From assembly GCF_025717605.1 (NCBI RefSeq), contig NZ_JAJIRQ010000009.1:1-64000 (forward strand): a stretch of 64,000 nt of DNA, written 5' to 3'. The position numbers and the translations under genes were made by a program. Below, one piece after another: positions 46,025 through 56,790 of the stretch. The first letter of the stretch is position 1. Every line of letters starts with the position of its first letter. A model generated the notes under the pieces. It saw only the letters and a list, made by a program, of their open reading frames with translations, was not told the DNA's origin and made no database searches. This DNA is from Paucibacter sp. TC2R-5 (GTDB lineage Bacteria; Pseudomonadota; Gammaproteobacteria; Burkholderiales; Burkholderiaceae_C).

Positions 46025-47121
46025 GCGCGGGCTCCGACCGGCTTGCGCCAAGTGAAATGGATGCGGTTACCTTGGTCGCGCAGCCACAGCAGCGTCAGGG
46101 CCAGCAAAAAGATGCCGCCGTGAACCGACACCAGGGCCACAGCCATGCTGGTGCGCGCATTGCTGACCCAGCCTTGGCTCAAGCCGACCAGGTTGAAATA
46201 GACCACAAAGCTCAGCAGCGCAAACAGCAGGTTCCAGTTGTTTGGGCGGCGAGGGTTGGTGGCGGCCAAGCCCAAGCCCAGCAGCACCATATTGAAGCAA
46301 GCCAGGCACATGCCAATCCGCCAAGTCAGCTCGCCGTCATTGGCCGGCGAGGGCGCACGCAAGAGATCCAGCGTGGGCGTTGCCTTGGGTTTCAATTGGT
46401 CTGCGCTGCGCAGCACTTGGCTGTCCGCAAGAATCCGGTACTGCTCAAACTTTGCCCGCGTTCGCTCGCCCGTCACGGCATTGGCTTCATTGCGTTGACC
46501 TTGGTTCAGCACCAAAAAGCGGTCGGTGTCGGTCAACTCGATATGCCCCCGGGCCGCGGTGGTGACGGATTCGGTTTTCTCTTTGCTGGACAAGATGAAG
46601 ACATTGCGCCCCGTGCGCTCATCCTTGGCGTCACGTTCGATGAAAAACACACTGCTGCCGTCCCTCGAGGACTGGAATTGGCCAGGAGCCACGCGCGAGA
46701 GGTCACTGCGTTTTTGGTATTGATCGCGCAGTTGAGCGCTATTTTGATTGCCCCAGGGCCAGATGATCAGTTCCAGAACAATCACCAACAACAAGATCGG
46801 CAAGCTCATGCCCATCACCGGCTTGACGAAGCGGCTCAGGCCGATACCGCTGGAGAACCAGATCGTCATTTCCGACTCCCGGTACATCCGGCCCAAGGTC
46901 GCCACCACTGCAATGAAGAGCGACAAGGTCAGCATGGTGGGCAGATGAGCCAAGGAGGCGTAGGCCATCAGCAACATCACGTCTTGCGGGGCGACATTGC
47001 CGCCGGCGGCTTGACCCAGGGTGCGAATCAACATCATCGTCAGCACGATGGTGAGGATGACCACAAAGGTAACACCGAAGCTGCGGGTGAGTTCTGAGCG
47101 TACTGAGGAATCGAATAACAT
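46021..47121 (-). CDS. lptF: LPS export permease LptF
   Basis: Partner of LptG in the LptB2FG transporter, 366 residues with six helices and a central periplasmic domain. The coupling segment MYRESEMTIWFSSGIGLSRF and the start MLFDSSVRSELTRSF fit LptF. It is the first gene of the lptF-lptG-cbiX-cysB string. Its start is 28 bp from the divergent pepA start, so the promoters of the two genes must overlap coding sequence or each other. Confidence 0.95.
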   Translation of the reverse strand: MLFDSSVRSELTRSFGVTFVVILTIVLTMMLIRTLGQAAGGNVAPQDVMLLMAYASLAHLPTMLTLSLFIAVVATLGRMYRESEMTIWFSSGIGLSRFVKPVMGMSLPILLLVIVLELIIWPWGNQNSAQLRDQYQKRSDLSRVAPGQFQSSRDGSSVFFIERDAKDERTGRNVFILSSKEKTESVTTAARGHIELTDTDRFLVLNQGQRNEANAVTGERTRAKFEQYRILADSQVLRSADQLKPKATPTLDLLRAPSPANDGELTWRIGMCLACFNMVLLGLGLAATNPRRPNNWNLLFALLSFVVYFNLVGLSQGWVSNARTSMAVALVSVHGGIFLLALTLLWLRDQGNRIHFTWRKPVGARA

Positions 47122-47149
47122 CCGGGCACTTTATCTATTCGGCGACATT

Positions 47150-48619
47150 ATGGACTTTCGTACACAGACTGCGTCCTTCGACGCATTGGCCGGCACCAAC
47201 GCAGATGCCTTGATCGTACTGATAGCCGGTGAGGTGCTGCCTACCGACTTGGATGCTGGCCTGGCCTCGCTCGCCGCGGACGCGCTGAAGCTGGGCGACT
47301 TTGAACTCAAGGCGGGCAAGGCGATTGCTTTGCAGCGCCCGGCAGGCGTGAAGGCTCCACGCCTGGTGTTTGCTGCCGCCGGCAAGCCCACTCTGAAGGC
47401 TGCTCGTGCCGCGTTGCAACTCGGCCTGGCGCAACTGAAAGGGCGCGGCGCCGTGCATGCCGCTGTTGCCTTTGTTGGCTTCGACGCCATGACGGAAAGC
47501 CTGGCCGAGCAGTTTGTCTTGGCCGCCAGTGACTCGCTCTATACCTACCGGCACACCAAGCCCAGCGCACCTGAAGCGGGCAAGCTGGCAAAGCTGACTT
47601 TGCTGACGAACAAGGCCGATGCGGCCGCGCCCAAGGCCGCCAAAGCCGGTATGGCACGTGGTCAGGCGATTGGTGCCGGCATTGAGTTGGCGCGTGAATG
47701 CGCCAATCGCCCTGGCAATTACGCTACGCCGACCTACCTCGGTGAACAGGTCAAGGCCTTGGGTCGCACTCATGGATTGAAGGTCGAAGTGTTGGACAAG
47801 AAAGCGGTCGAGAAGCTCGGCATGGGTTCTTTCTTGTCGGTGGCGCAAGGCTCGGATGAGCCGCTGCGTTTCATCGTGGCACGCTACGACGGTGCGGCGA
47901 AAACGCAGGCGCCGGTGGTGTTGGTCGGCAAGGGCATTACCTTTGATTCGGGCGGTATTTCCCTGAAGCCTGGCGCCGAAATGGACGAGATGAAGTTTGA
48001 TATGGGCGGCGCCGCCAGCGTCATCGGTGCCTTGCGCGCTGTTGCCGAACTCAAGCCCAAGCTCAACTTGGTGGCCATCATCGCTGCTTGTGAAAACATG
48101 CCCAGTGGCCGGGCACTCAAGCCGGGCGATGTGGTGACCTCAATGTCGGGTCAGACCATCGAGATTCTGAATACCGATGCGGAAGGGCGCTTGGTGCTGT
48201 GCGATGCCCTGACTTATGCCGAGCGCTTCAAGCCTGCGGTGGTGGTGGATGTGGCGACGCTGACCGGCGCTTGCGTGATCGCTTTGGGCGGTGTGCGCAG
48301 CGGCATGTATGCAAGCGATGACGAACTGGCAGCGTCCTTGTCAGCGGCTGGCGAGGCCGCCTTGGACCCTTGCTGGCGCATGCCTTTGGATGACGAGTAC
48401 GAAGAAGGCCTGAAGAGCAACTTCGCCGATGTGGCTAATGTGGGCTCTCGTGCCGGCGGCTCTATCACGGCGGCCAAGTTCTTGCAGCGTTTTGCGAGCA
48501 AGTACCGCTGGGGTCATTTGGACATCGCAGGCACCGCCTGGAAGGGCGGCGCGGCCAAAGGCGGCACCGGCCGGCCGGTTGGTTTGTTGACGCACTTTGT
48601 GCTGTCGCAAGTGCGCTGA
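47150..48619 (+). CDS. pepA: Leucyl aminopeptidase
   Basis: An M17 two-metal aminopeptidase, 489 residues, probably a cytoplasmic hexamer. The metal- and substrate-binding segments GKGITFDSGGISLKPG and the signature NTDAEGRLVL are present. PepA can also bind DNA in E. coli. ATG 47150 starts MDFRTQTASF; a longer frame would extend into lptF. It is divergent from lptF and followed by holC after 31 bp, the usual order lptFG/pepA/holC. Confidence 0.96.
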   Translation: MDFRTQTASFDALAGTNADALIVLIAGEVLPTDLDAGLASLAADALKLGDFELKAGKAIALQRPAGVKAPRLVFAAAGKPTLKAARAALQLGLAQLKGRGAVHAAVAFVGFDAMTESLAEQFVLAASDSLYTYRHTKPSAPEAGKLAKLTLLTNKADAAAPKAAKAGMARGQAIGAGIELARECANRPGNYATPTYLGEQVKALGRTHGLKVEVLDKKAVEKLGMGSFLSVAQGSDEPLRFIVARYDGAAKTQAPVVLVGKGITFDSGGISLKPGAEMDEMKFDMGGAASVIGALRAVAELKPKLNLVAIIAACENMPSGRALKPGDVVTSMSGQTIEILNTDAEGRLVLCDALTYAERFKPAVVVDVATLTGACVIALGGVRSGMYASDDELAASLSAAGEAALDPCWRMPLDDEYEEGLKSNFADVANVGSRAGGSITAAKFLQRFASKYRWGHLDIAGTAWKGGAAKGGTGRPVGLLTHFVLSQVR

Positions 48620-48650
48620 GAGTCGATCATTTGTTGATTCGGTTCAAGCC

Positions 48651-49082
48651 ATGACTCAGGTGAGTTTTTATACCGGTGTGCCTGAGCGACTGGCCTATGT
48701 TTGCCGACTGCTGCGCAAAGCGCAGCAGTCGGGCTCACGGGTCGGTGTGTGCGGCCCTGCAGCCCTGTTGAAACGCTTGGACGCCGCTCTTTGGGCGTTT
48801 GAGCCGGCTGAATTTGTGCCTCATCTGGACTTGTCTGCAGGACTTGCAGACTCGTTGCTGATTGCCGCGACGCCAATCCAATTGCATGAGCAGGCCTTGG
48901 CGTTTGCTCATCGGGAAGTTCTATTGAACTTGGGTGTCGAGGTGGCCGAGGGCTTTGATCAGTTCCAGCGCGTCTTGGAGGTCGTCTCTCAAGACGAGGG
49001 GCAAGTTCAGGCGGGCCGGCGGCGCTTTAAACACTATGAAGCGCTGGGACTGAACATCAGCCACCACAAGGTGCCTGCTTGA
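48651..49082 (+). CDS. holC: DNA polymerase III subunit chi
   Basis: Links single-strand binding protein to the clamp loader during replication. The protein has 143 residues, close to E. coli (147). The start MTQVSFYTGVPERLAYVCRLLRKA and the CGPAALLKRLDAALWAFEPAEFVPH segment match the chi fold. It lies in the conserved place after pepA. Its stop overlaps the next start by 4 bp (TTGA). Confidence 0.92.
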   Translation: MTQVSFYTGVPERLAYVCRLLRKAQQSGSRVGVCGPAALLKRLDAALWAFEPAEFVPHLDLSAGLADSLLIAATPIQLHEQALAFAHREVLLNLGVEVAEGFDQFQRVLEVVSQDEGQVQAGRRRFKHYEALGLNISHHKVPA

Positions 49083-49360
49083 ACCCGGTGCTTCCCTTGC
49101 TGCGGCAAGTGCCGACCCTGACCGAGGTGTTGGAGGAGACCAGCCTGGGGGCGCTGCCCGCGCAGGGGTGGGGGCAAGGGCTTGATCTAGAGTTGGAGGC
49201 TCCGGCAGAGGTCATGCCGGGCTACGTTGAAAGCGATGCAGAGCAACGCAAGCAAGCGATTCTTGCCCTGGTGGACAAGGCCATCGAAGAGTTCCGCACC
49301 GAGCTCTTGTCGCGGCTGGAGCCTTTGCTTGACCAAGGCTCGGCAACACAGTCGGATTGA
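49079..49360 (+). CDS. Small acidic hypothetical protein coupled to holC
   Basis: A 93-residue protein with a mixed N-terminal part (LLRQVPTLTEVLEE) and an amphipathic C-terminal helix (AILALVDKAIEEFRTELLSRLEPLL). The start is TTG in the TTGA overlap with holC; GTG at 49088 is an alternative. It is not recognised as a named family. Its tight coupling makes a role with HolC or a mere conserved neighbour both possible. Confidence 0.65.
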   Translation: MNPVLPLLRQVPTLTEVLEETSLGALPAQGWGQGLDLELEAPAEVMPGYVESDAEQRKQAILALVDKAIEEFRTELLSRLEPLLDQGSATQSD

Positions 49361-49569
49361 AGTGCTGAGTGAACTTGGAATTACGCCCTCGTTATTACGC
49401 TCTTTTAAAGCGGCTGTTTCACTCTAACGACAACTAGCCACAACGCCGGCAGGAAGTCTTCGGTTTCCCATGGTTTCCCCATATAGGTTGAGGCAGTTTT
49501 TGGGGTATGTTCTTCCAGTTGAGAATTCAACGGCAAAAAGCTCTTCTTCTTCCTATCCGGAGGTAATTC

Positions 49570-50718
49570 ATGCAAGTTAAGTTGAACGTTGTTGTGGGCG
49601 CCGTGGCGCTGCTGCTGAGTGGCGCTGCCATGTCCCAAGAGGTGCTGGTCGTCAAGATCGGCCACGTTGGTCCAACCAGCGGCGCTATCGCGCATCTGGG
49701 CAAGGACAATGAGTTGGGCGCCCGTATGGCGATTGCTGAACTGAACGCCAAGGGCGTGATGATTGGCGGCAAGAAGGCCAAGTTTGAACTGCTGGCAGAA
49801 GACGACGCTGGCGATCCAAAGCAAGGCACTGCAGCCGCTCAAAAGCTGGTCGACTCCAAGGTTCAGGGCGTTATCGGTCACCTGAACTCGGGTACATCGA
49901 TTCCTGCTTCCAAGGTCTACAGCGATGCAGGCATTCCGCAGATATCCCCATCTGCTACTAACCCCAAGTTCACTCGCAACGGCTACAAGACCACCTTCCG
50001 TGTGGTGGCTGACGATGTGCACCTGGGCGGCACTTTGGGCAAATATGCAGTGAAAGAGCTGAAAGGCCAGTCGATCGCAGTGATCGATGACCGTACGGCT
50101 TACGGCCAAGGCGTGGCCGACGAGTTCGAAAAGGGCGTGAAGGCCGCTGGCGGCAAGATCGCTGGACGCGAATTTACCAACGACAAGGCAACGGATTTCA
50201 CCGCCATCCTGACCTCGCTGAAGGCTAAGAAGCCTGACGTGATTTTCTTCGGCGGCATGGACGCCGTGGCCGGCCCGATGTTGCGTCAAATGAAGCAGTT
50301 GGGCATTGATGCCAAGTTCGTTGGCGGTGATGGCATTTGCTCGGGCGAGTTGCCAAAGCTGTCTGCTGGCACGATGGCTGACAGCCAGGTCTACTGCGCT
50401 GAAGCCGGTGGTGTCGAGGCCGGCGAAGGTCAGAAGATCGCCGAAGCCTTCAAGGCGAAGTTCAAGGAGCAGTACAAGGTTGACGTGCAGATCTACGCAC
50501 CTTATGTCTATGACGCCGTCAATGTGATGGCCGCCGCCATGGTCAAGGCTGGTTCTTCCGACCCAGCCAAGTATCTGCCTGTGTTGGCCAAGACCGAGGG
50601 TTACAAGGGCGTGACGGGTACGATTTCCTTTGACCCCAAGGGCGACATCAAGAATGGCGCTTTGACCATGTACACCTACAAGGGTGGCGCGAAGTCGCAA
50701 ATCGCCGTCGTGCGTTAA
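49570..50718 (+). CDS. Branched-chain amino acid ABC transporter binding protein (LivJ-like)
   Basis: A 382-residue periplasmic binding protein. The signal peptide MQVKLNVVVGAVALLLSGAAM is cut near AMS, and the mature start VKIGHVGPTSGAIAHLGKD, the GVIGHLNSG hinge and DRTAYGQGVADEF are typical of LivJ/LivK. A strong GGAGGT ribosome site lies 8 bases before the ATG, suggesting high expression. No permease or ATPase gene is adjacent, so it must share a transporter encoded elsewhere. Confidence 0.93.
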   Translation: MQVKLNVVVGAVALLLSGAAMSQEVLVVKIGHVGPTSGAIAHLGKDNELGARMAIAELNAKGVMIGGKKAKFELLAEDDAGDPKQGTAAAQKLVDSKVQGVIGHLNSGTSIPASKVYSDAGIPQISPSATNPKFTRNGYKTTFRVVADDVHLGGTLGKYAVKELKGQSIAVIDDRTAYGQGVADEFEKGVKAAGGKIAGREFTNDKATDFTAILTSLKAKKPDVIFFGGMDAVAGPMLRQMKQLGIDAKFVGGDGICSGELPKLSAGTMADSQVYCAEAGGVEAGEGQKIAEAFKAKFKEQYKVDVQIYAPYVYDAVNVMAAAMVKAGSSDPAKYLPVLAKTEGYKGVTGTISFDPKGDIKNGALTMYTYKGGAKSQIAVVR

Positions 50719-50780
50719 TCAGCCGGCGAATATTTCCGCTGATTCGAGTCTCCTGCGGGCTGCAAAGCTCGCAGGTCTTA

Positions 50781-50812
50781 AAAGCCCGCAGCCTCGCAAC
50801 TGCGGGCTTTTT
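50781..50812 (+). terminator. Intrinsic terminator of the LivJ-like gene
   Basis: Eleven-bp arms aaagcccgcag (50781-50791) and ctgcgggcttt (50800-50810) are followed by T-rich sequence. The hairpin lies about 60 bases past the stop. Confidence 0.85.
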
Positions 50813-50953
50813 CCTTTTCTCCACAAGCTCAGCTGAAGTCTGCGAAAGCGAGGGCGTCTGACGGTTCTGAAGCCATGCGCTTGCGCGCTGAGCCACCAGG
50901 TCCGGTGGGCAGAGTTGCTGATAAAAGGAAATCTTTGGTACTTGGATTTGAGG

Positions 50954-51205
50954 TCAAGCCGCGAGCTTGGCGTCAATAAAGTCCGTCAGTGAACCCACGG
51001 TGGCAAAGGTCGAGCCATCGATTTCGCCGTCGTCGACGGTGATGCCGAGCTTTTCTTCCAGGCTGATGAGCAAACTGACCACGGCCATTGAATCGAGCTC
51101 AGGGATGGCGCCAAGCAAGTGAGTGTCGCGGTCAAAACCGGCGCTACGGCCGGCCAAGCTCAGGACTTCGTCCAAAATCCTCAATACTTGCTGCTGCGTG
51201 TCCAT
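50954..51205 (-). CDS. Acyl carrier protein, exosortase-A-associated type (putative)
   Basis: An 83-residue acidic four-helix protein. The phosphopantetheine serine is Ser39 in ELDSMAVV, the standard DSM motif of acyl carrier proteins. It is divergent from an AMP-forming ligase and PLP decarboxylase of the families found next to exosortase A systems, so it probably carries the acyl or aminoacyl group handled by them. It is not the fatty-acid synthase ACP, which has a different context. Confidence 0.85.
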   Translation of the reverse strand: MDTQQQVLRILDEVLSLAGRSAGFDRDTHLLGAIPELDSMAVVSLLISLEEKLGITVDDGEIDGSTFATVGSLTDFIDAKLAA

Positions 51206-51464
51206 AGTGTTCGAAATCCAGATAACCGAGGCCCGCCCGCTTAAAGGGGATGCAGGCGAAACAAGGGGCAAAGGGGCAGGTTGGGCCTTAAGCCGGTCCT
51301 GGCCTGTTGAAAGGTTGCGCATCTTAGCCGCTGCGCTAGCGCCAGGACTTCCATGGCAGTCTTGATCATCTGCGAGGGCTTCACCTGCCATCTCGCTTGT
51401 CCGGTGACTTGTCACTGCAAATCGGTGTGCGATACTTTTTTGGCGCCCCACCATATTTCACAAC

Positions 51465-53066
51465 TTGACTGAATCGAACTGCCTGAACGAGCTTTTGTCC
51501 TGCGCTGCGGAGCGATTTGCTGATGCGTCGGCGCTGGTTTATGGGCAAAAGCATCAAACATATGCGGAACTCGCTATGGAGGCCGCTGCATTTGCCTCAG
51601 GCTTGATGGCTTTGGGTGTGCAGCGCGGGGAGCGAGTCGCCATCTACCTGGAAAAACGTTTCGAGACGGTGATTGCCAGTTTTGGCGCACCGGCCGCAGG
51701 CGCGGTGTTTGTGCCGCTGAACCCCTTGCTGAAGGCCGAGCAGGTGAGCTTCATCCTGCAGGACTGCGCAGTGCGTGTGCTGCTGACCTCGCCTGAGCGC
51801 TATGCCTTGTTGGGCGAGGCTTTGAAAACCTGCCCGGCCTTGCGCCATGTTGTCTTGACCGATGGCGCACAACAGCCCCAAGCAGGGCAGGGCCATAGCC
51901 AGCATGTCTGGCGCGACATGCTGGCGGCGCCTGCGCGAGCCGGCCACCGCGTCATCGACACCGATATGGCCGCCATTCTTTACACCTCGGGCTCTACGGG
52001 ACGACCCAAGGGCGTGGTCTTGTCACATCGCAATATGGTGGCCGGCGCCAAGAGCGTGGCTTCCTATCTGGACAACAGGCCCTCAGACACTTTGCTGGCT
52101 GCCTTGCCCTTGTCCTTTGACGCAGGCTTCAGCCAATTGACCACTGCCTTTCACAGTGGCGCGCGGGTTGTACTGCTGAACTATCTGATGCCGCGCGATG
52201 TATTGAAGGCGATGGAGCGCGAGAAGGTGACCGGCCTAACTGCCGTGCCGCCGCTCTATATCCAGCTGGCACAATTGGAGTGGCCCGCCGCCATCAATGA
52301 AAATCTGCGCTACTTTGCCAATACCGGCGGGCGTATGCCGCGCGAAACTCTGGATAAGCTGCGGGCGCGCGTGCCCTCCGCCAAGCCGTTTTTGATGTAC
52401 GGCCTGACAGAGGCCTTCCGCTCGACCTATTTGCCGCCCGAGGAAGTGGATCGCCGGCCCGATTCAATCGGCAAGGCCGTCCCCAATGCCGAGATCCTGG
52501 TGCTGCGCGAAGACGGCAGTCTCTGTGACGCCGAAGAGCCGGGCGAGCTGGTCCATAGGGGCGCCTTGGTCGCCATGGGCTACTGGAACGATGCTGAAAA
52601 GACGGCCGAGCGCTACAAGCTGCTGCCGGCCGGTGCTCCGGGTCGGCAGGCCGGGTTGCCATTGCCAGAGTACGCTGTGTTCTCCGGCGACACGGTGCGG
52701 CGGGACGCCGAAGGTTATCTGTACTTCATTGGTCGGCGCGACGAGATGATGAAGACTTCAGGCTACCGCGTTAGCCCAACGGAAGTGGAAGAGGTTCTTT
52801 ATGCCAGCAAGCTGGTCGGTGAATGCGTCGCCTTTGGCGTTGATCACCCGACCTTGGGCCAAGTGATTCAGGTGATCGTCACACCACCCAGTGGTGTAGC
52901 CGAGCTGGACCTGGCGGCCCTTCAAGCGGCCTGTCGCCAGCATATGCCGGCCTATATGGTGCCGGCCGGCATCGAGGTGCAGGCCGGACCATTGCCGCGC
53001 AACCCTAATGGCAAGATCGATCGCAAGCTGCTGTCTGCCGATTGGGTAGAACGCCACCTCGCCTGA
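51465..53066 (+). CDS. AMP-forming acyl-CoA ligase, exosortase-A-associated type (putative)
   Basis: A 533-residue adenylate-forming enzyme that would activate a carboxylic acid and load it on a carrier. The P-loop ILYTSGSTGRPKGVV (about 165), the YGLTEAFRSTYLPPE adenine region, GDTVRRDAEGYLYFIGR and the catalytic C-terminal Lys in NPNGKIDRK are all visible. The order ACP, ligase, PLP decarboxylase matches genes that accompany exosortase A loci. The start is TTG at 51465 (MTESNCLNE), the likely choice as the family begins here. It is followed by the decarboxylase after 23 bp. Confidence 0.87.
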   Translation: MTESNCLNELLSCAAERFADASALVYGQKHQTYAELAMEAAAFASGLMALGVQRGERVAIYLEKRFETVIASFGAPAAGAVFVPLNPLLKAEQVSFILQDCAVRVLLTSPERYALLGEALKTCPALRHVVLTDGAQQPQAGQGHSQHVWRDMLAAPARAGHRVIDTDMAAILYTSGSTGRPKGVVLSHRNMVAGAKSVASYLDNRPSDTLLAALPLSFDAGFSQLTTAFHSGARVVLLNYLMPRDVLKAMEREKVTGLTAVPPLYIQLAQLEWPAAINENLRYFANTGGRMPRETLDKLRARVPSAKPFLMYGLTEAFRSTYLPPEEVDRRPDSIGKAVPNAEILVLREDGSLCDAEEPGELVHRGALVAMGYWNDAEKTAERYKLLPAGAPGRQAGLPLPEYAVFSGDTVRRDAEGYLYFIGRRDEMMKTSGYRVSPTEVEEVLYASKLVGECVAFGVDHPTLGQVIQVIVTPPSGVAELDLAALQAACRQHMPAYMVPAGIEVQAGPLPRNPNGKIDRKLLSADWVERHLA

Positions 53067-53089
53067 GTACTTGAGAGATACCCCAAGCC

Positions 53090-54343
53090 ATGTCTGATGC
53101 AGTTGCAGTGAAGCGCGCACCGATCCACGCGCCGATGTCGCAGTTCCAAGTTGAAGCAAGCGGCGAACTCCTGGTCGGCGGCCAGAAGTTGTCCGTGCTG
53201 GCCGAGCGGGTCGGCCAAACGCCGTTCTTCGCCTATGACCGCGAGCTATTGCGGGCCCGTGTGGCGCAGTTGCGCAAGGCATTGCCGGCGCAGGTGAAGC
53301 TGCATTTTGCGATGAAGGCCAACCCGATGCCGGCGGTAGTCGGTTTGATGGCGGGCTTGCTCGACGGTATCGATGTGGCCTCGGCCGGTGAGCTGAAGGT
53401 GGCCTTGGACGCCGGCGCCGACCCGGCCGAGATCAGCTTTGCAGGCCCCGGAAAGCGGGATGTCGAGTTGCGCCAGTCGGTCGCAGCGGGCGTTCTGATC
53501 AATGTGGAATCAAGCCGTGAGTTGCCGGTCTTGGCCGAGGCTTCGGCGCGCTTAGGGCTTCCCGCACGCGTGGCGATCCGCGTCAACCCGGACTTTGAGC
53601 TGAAGGGCTCGGGCATGAAGATGGGTGGCGGCCCCAAGCAGTTCGGCATCGATACCGAGCAAATGCCCGAATTGCTGGCCGAAGTGGGTCGCCTTGGCCT
53701 GGCCTTTGAAGGCTTCCATTTGTTCGCGGGCTCCCAAAATCTTCGGCCCGAATCGATTTGCGAGGCGCAGCAGAAGTCCTATGAGTTGGCTCTGCGTTTG
53801 GCGGCGCTGGCGCCGTCTCCGGTCAAGTTCCTGAATCTGGGTGGCGGCTTTGGTATCCCTTACTTCCCAGGTGAGCAGCCGCTCGATCTCGCACCGATTG
53901 CTGCCAATTTGCAAGCCTTGGTGGAGCGCGCGGCGACTGAGTTGCCCGAGGCCTCGCTGGTCATCGAGCTAGGGCGTTACTTGGTCGGCGAGGCGGGCAT
54001 TTACGTCACGCGCATCGTCGACCGGAAAACTTCTCGCGGCCAGGTCTACCTGGTCACCGACGGTGGTTTGAATCACCACTTGGCGGCCTCTGGCAACTTC
54101 GGCCAGGTGATTCGCAAAAACTACCCGGTGACGATAGGCAACAAGGCCGGCAGCCTCGAGCGCGAGTCGGTGTCGGTGGTCGGGCCGCTGTGTACGCCTT
54201 TGGATTTATTGGCCGACCGGATGGATTTGCCGGCGGCCGAAATCGGCGATTTGGTGGTGGTGTTTCAGTCCGGTGCCTATGGGCGCAGTGCTAGTCCCGA
54301 GGGGTTTTTGGGGCATCCGGCCAGTGCTGAGGTCTTGGTCTAA
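53090..54343 (+). CDS. PLP-dependent decarboxylase, exosortase-A-associated type (putative)
   Basis: A 417-residue fold-type III (alanine racemase-like barrel) decarboxylase of the LysA/ornithine decarboxylase family. The PLP lysine is Lys76 in LHFAMKANP. A His-containing AFEGFHLFAGSQN segment, the phosphate loop NLGGGFGIPY and the C-terminal VVGPLCTPLD and VVFQSGAYG motifs follow. The substrate is unknown; it is not clearly diaminopimelate. It sits directly after the ligase. Confidence 0.88.
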   Translation: MSDAVAVKRAPIHAPMSQFQVEASGELLVGGQKLSVLAERVGQTPFFAYDRELLRARVAQLRKALPAQVKLHFAMKANPMPAVVGLMAGLLDGIDVASAGELKVALDAGADPAEISFAGPGKRDVELRQSVAAGVLINVESSRELPVLAEASARLGLPARVAIRVNPDFELKGSGMKMGGGPKQFGIDTEQMPELLAEVGRLGLAFEGFHLFAGSQNLRPESICEAQQKSYELALRLAALAPSPVKFLNLGGGFGIPYFPGEQPLDLAPIAANLQALVERAATELPEASLVIELGRYLVGEAGIYVTRIVDRKTSRGQVYLVTDGGLNHHLAASGNFGQVIRKNYPVTIGNKAGSLERESVSVVGPLCTPLDLLADRMDLPAAEIGDLVVVFQSGAYGRSASPEGFLGHPASAEVLV

Positions 54344-54451
54344 GTCCAGTCTCGTCGAACAGCTTCATTAGCGCGTGATTTCGTGTATTGCGAAGACTGA
54401 ATTGAAAATTCAAGTCAATTGAGTTTGATTGCGAAGGGTTAAAGTCGAGCC

Positions 54452-55348
54452 ATGCGGCTTGACCTGACCTCCCTCAACCTTGTGCTCGCGATCGAGCAAA
54501 CGCGCTCGATCACGCGCGGGGCGCAGCAGGAGAATTTGGCGTTGGCGGCGGCGAGCAAGCGGGTGTCGGATCTGGAGGCCAGGCTTGGCGTGCAGTTGTT
54601 CGAGCGACGCTCGCGCGGCGTCGAGCCGACCGAGGCCTGCCGGGCGCTGGTGCGCCATATCCGCTCGCTGCATGCCTCGCTGCACGCGCTGGAGAGCGAG
54701 GTGGTGGAGTTTGCGCGCGGCATCAAGGGCCATTTGCGCATCGCAGCCAACAGCGGTGCGATTGCCGAATGCCTGCCGCCTGATTTGGCTGCGTTCAGTC
54801 AGGCGCACTCCCAAATTCGTATCAGCCTGGAGGACCTGACCAGCGCCGAAGTGCAAGCGGCAGTGGCCGAAGGGCGCGCCGATGTCGGCGTGTTCACTAG
54901 CCCTTTGCTGGACAACCGCCTGCAGACTTGGCCCTACCGCAGCAGCCGCTTAGGCGTGTTGATCCCGAAGCGACACGCCTTGGCAGGCCGCGCCTCGGTC
55001 AGTTTCAAAGATCTGCTGGACTTCGACCTGGTCGGCTTGCATGCCGGCGCATCGGCGCAACAGTTGATGCGCGAGCAAGCGTTGCTGCTGGGCCGCACGC
55101 TGAATGCGCGCTTGGCCGTGCGCGGCTTCGACGCGATTGCCCAATTGGTCGAAGCCGGCCTGGGCGTGGCTGTCTTGCCGGCCGTGCCGGCGGAGCGCTT
55201 TTCGCGCGTCTTTGAGGTCAGCCTTCTGACGCTGGATGAGCGCTGGGCCGAACGTGAATATTGTCTGGGCGTTGCCGCCCAAGAACGCCTGCCCGCCGTG
55301 GTGCAGCATTTTGTTGATGCGCTCTGCCCGCAGAAAATCGAGAACTGA
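54452..55348 (+). CDS. LysR-family transcription regulator
   Basis: A 298-residue regulator. The winged helix-turn-helix (about 5-60, ENLALAAASKRVSDLEARLG) is followed by a periplasmic-binding-like effector domain. It lies 12 bp before leuC on the same strand, so it is probably cotranscribed with the leucine genes. It may regulate them or an unrelated process. Ribosome site weak. Confidence 0.88.
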   Translation: MRLDLTSLNLVLAIEQTRSITRGAQQENLALAAASKRVSDLEARLGVQLFERRSRGVEPTEACRALVRHIRSLHASLHALESEVVEFARGIKGHLRIAANSGAIAECLPPDLAAFSQAHSQIRISLEDLTSAEVQAAVAEGRADVGVFTSPLLDNRLQTWPYRSSRLGVLIPKRHALAGRASVSFKDLLDFDLVGLHAGASAQQLMREQALLLGRTLNARLAVRGFDAIAQLVEAGLGVAVLPAVPAERFSRVFEVSLLTLDERWAEREYCLGVAAQERLPAVVQHFVDALCPQKIEN

Positions 55349-55360
55349 AAAGGACTAGCC

Positions 55361-56776
<1,416 letters not shown>

Positions 56777-56790
56777 GCAGGAGTCTTGAT

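Noticed and set aside
46057-47097. A 346-codon plus-strand frame opposite lptF
   Set aside because: It is His/Gln/Arg-rich without domains, and lptF is certain.
49405-50700. A 431-codon minus-strand frame opposite the LivJ-like gene
   Set aside because: The plus-strand gene has a signal peptide, strong ribosome site and family motifs; the opposite frame is a shadow.
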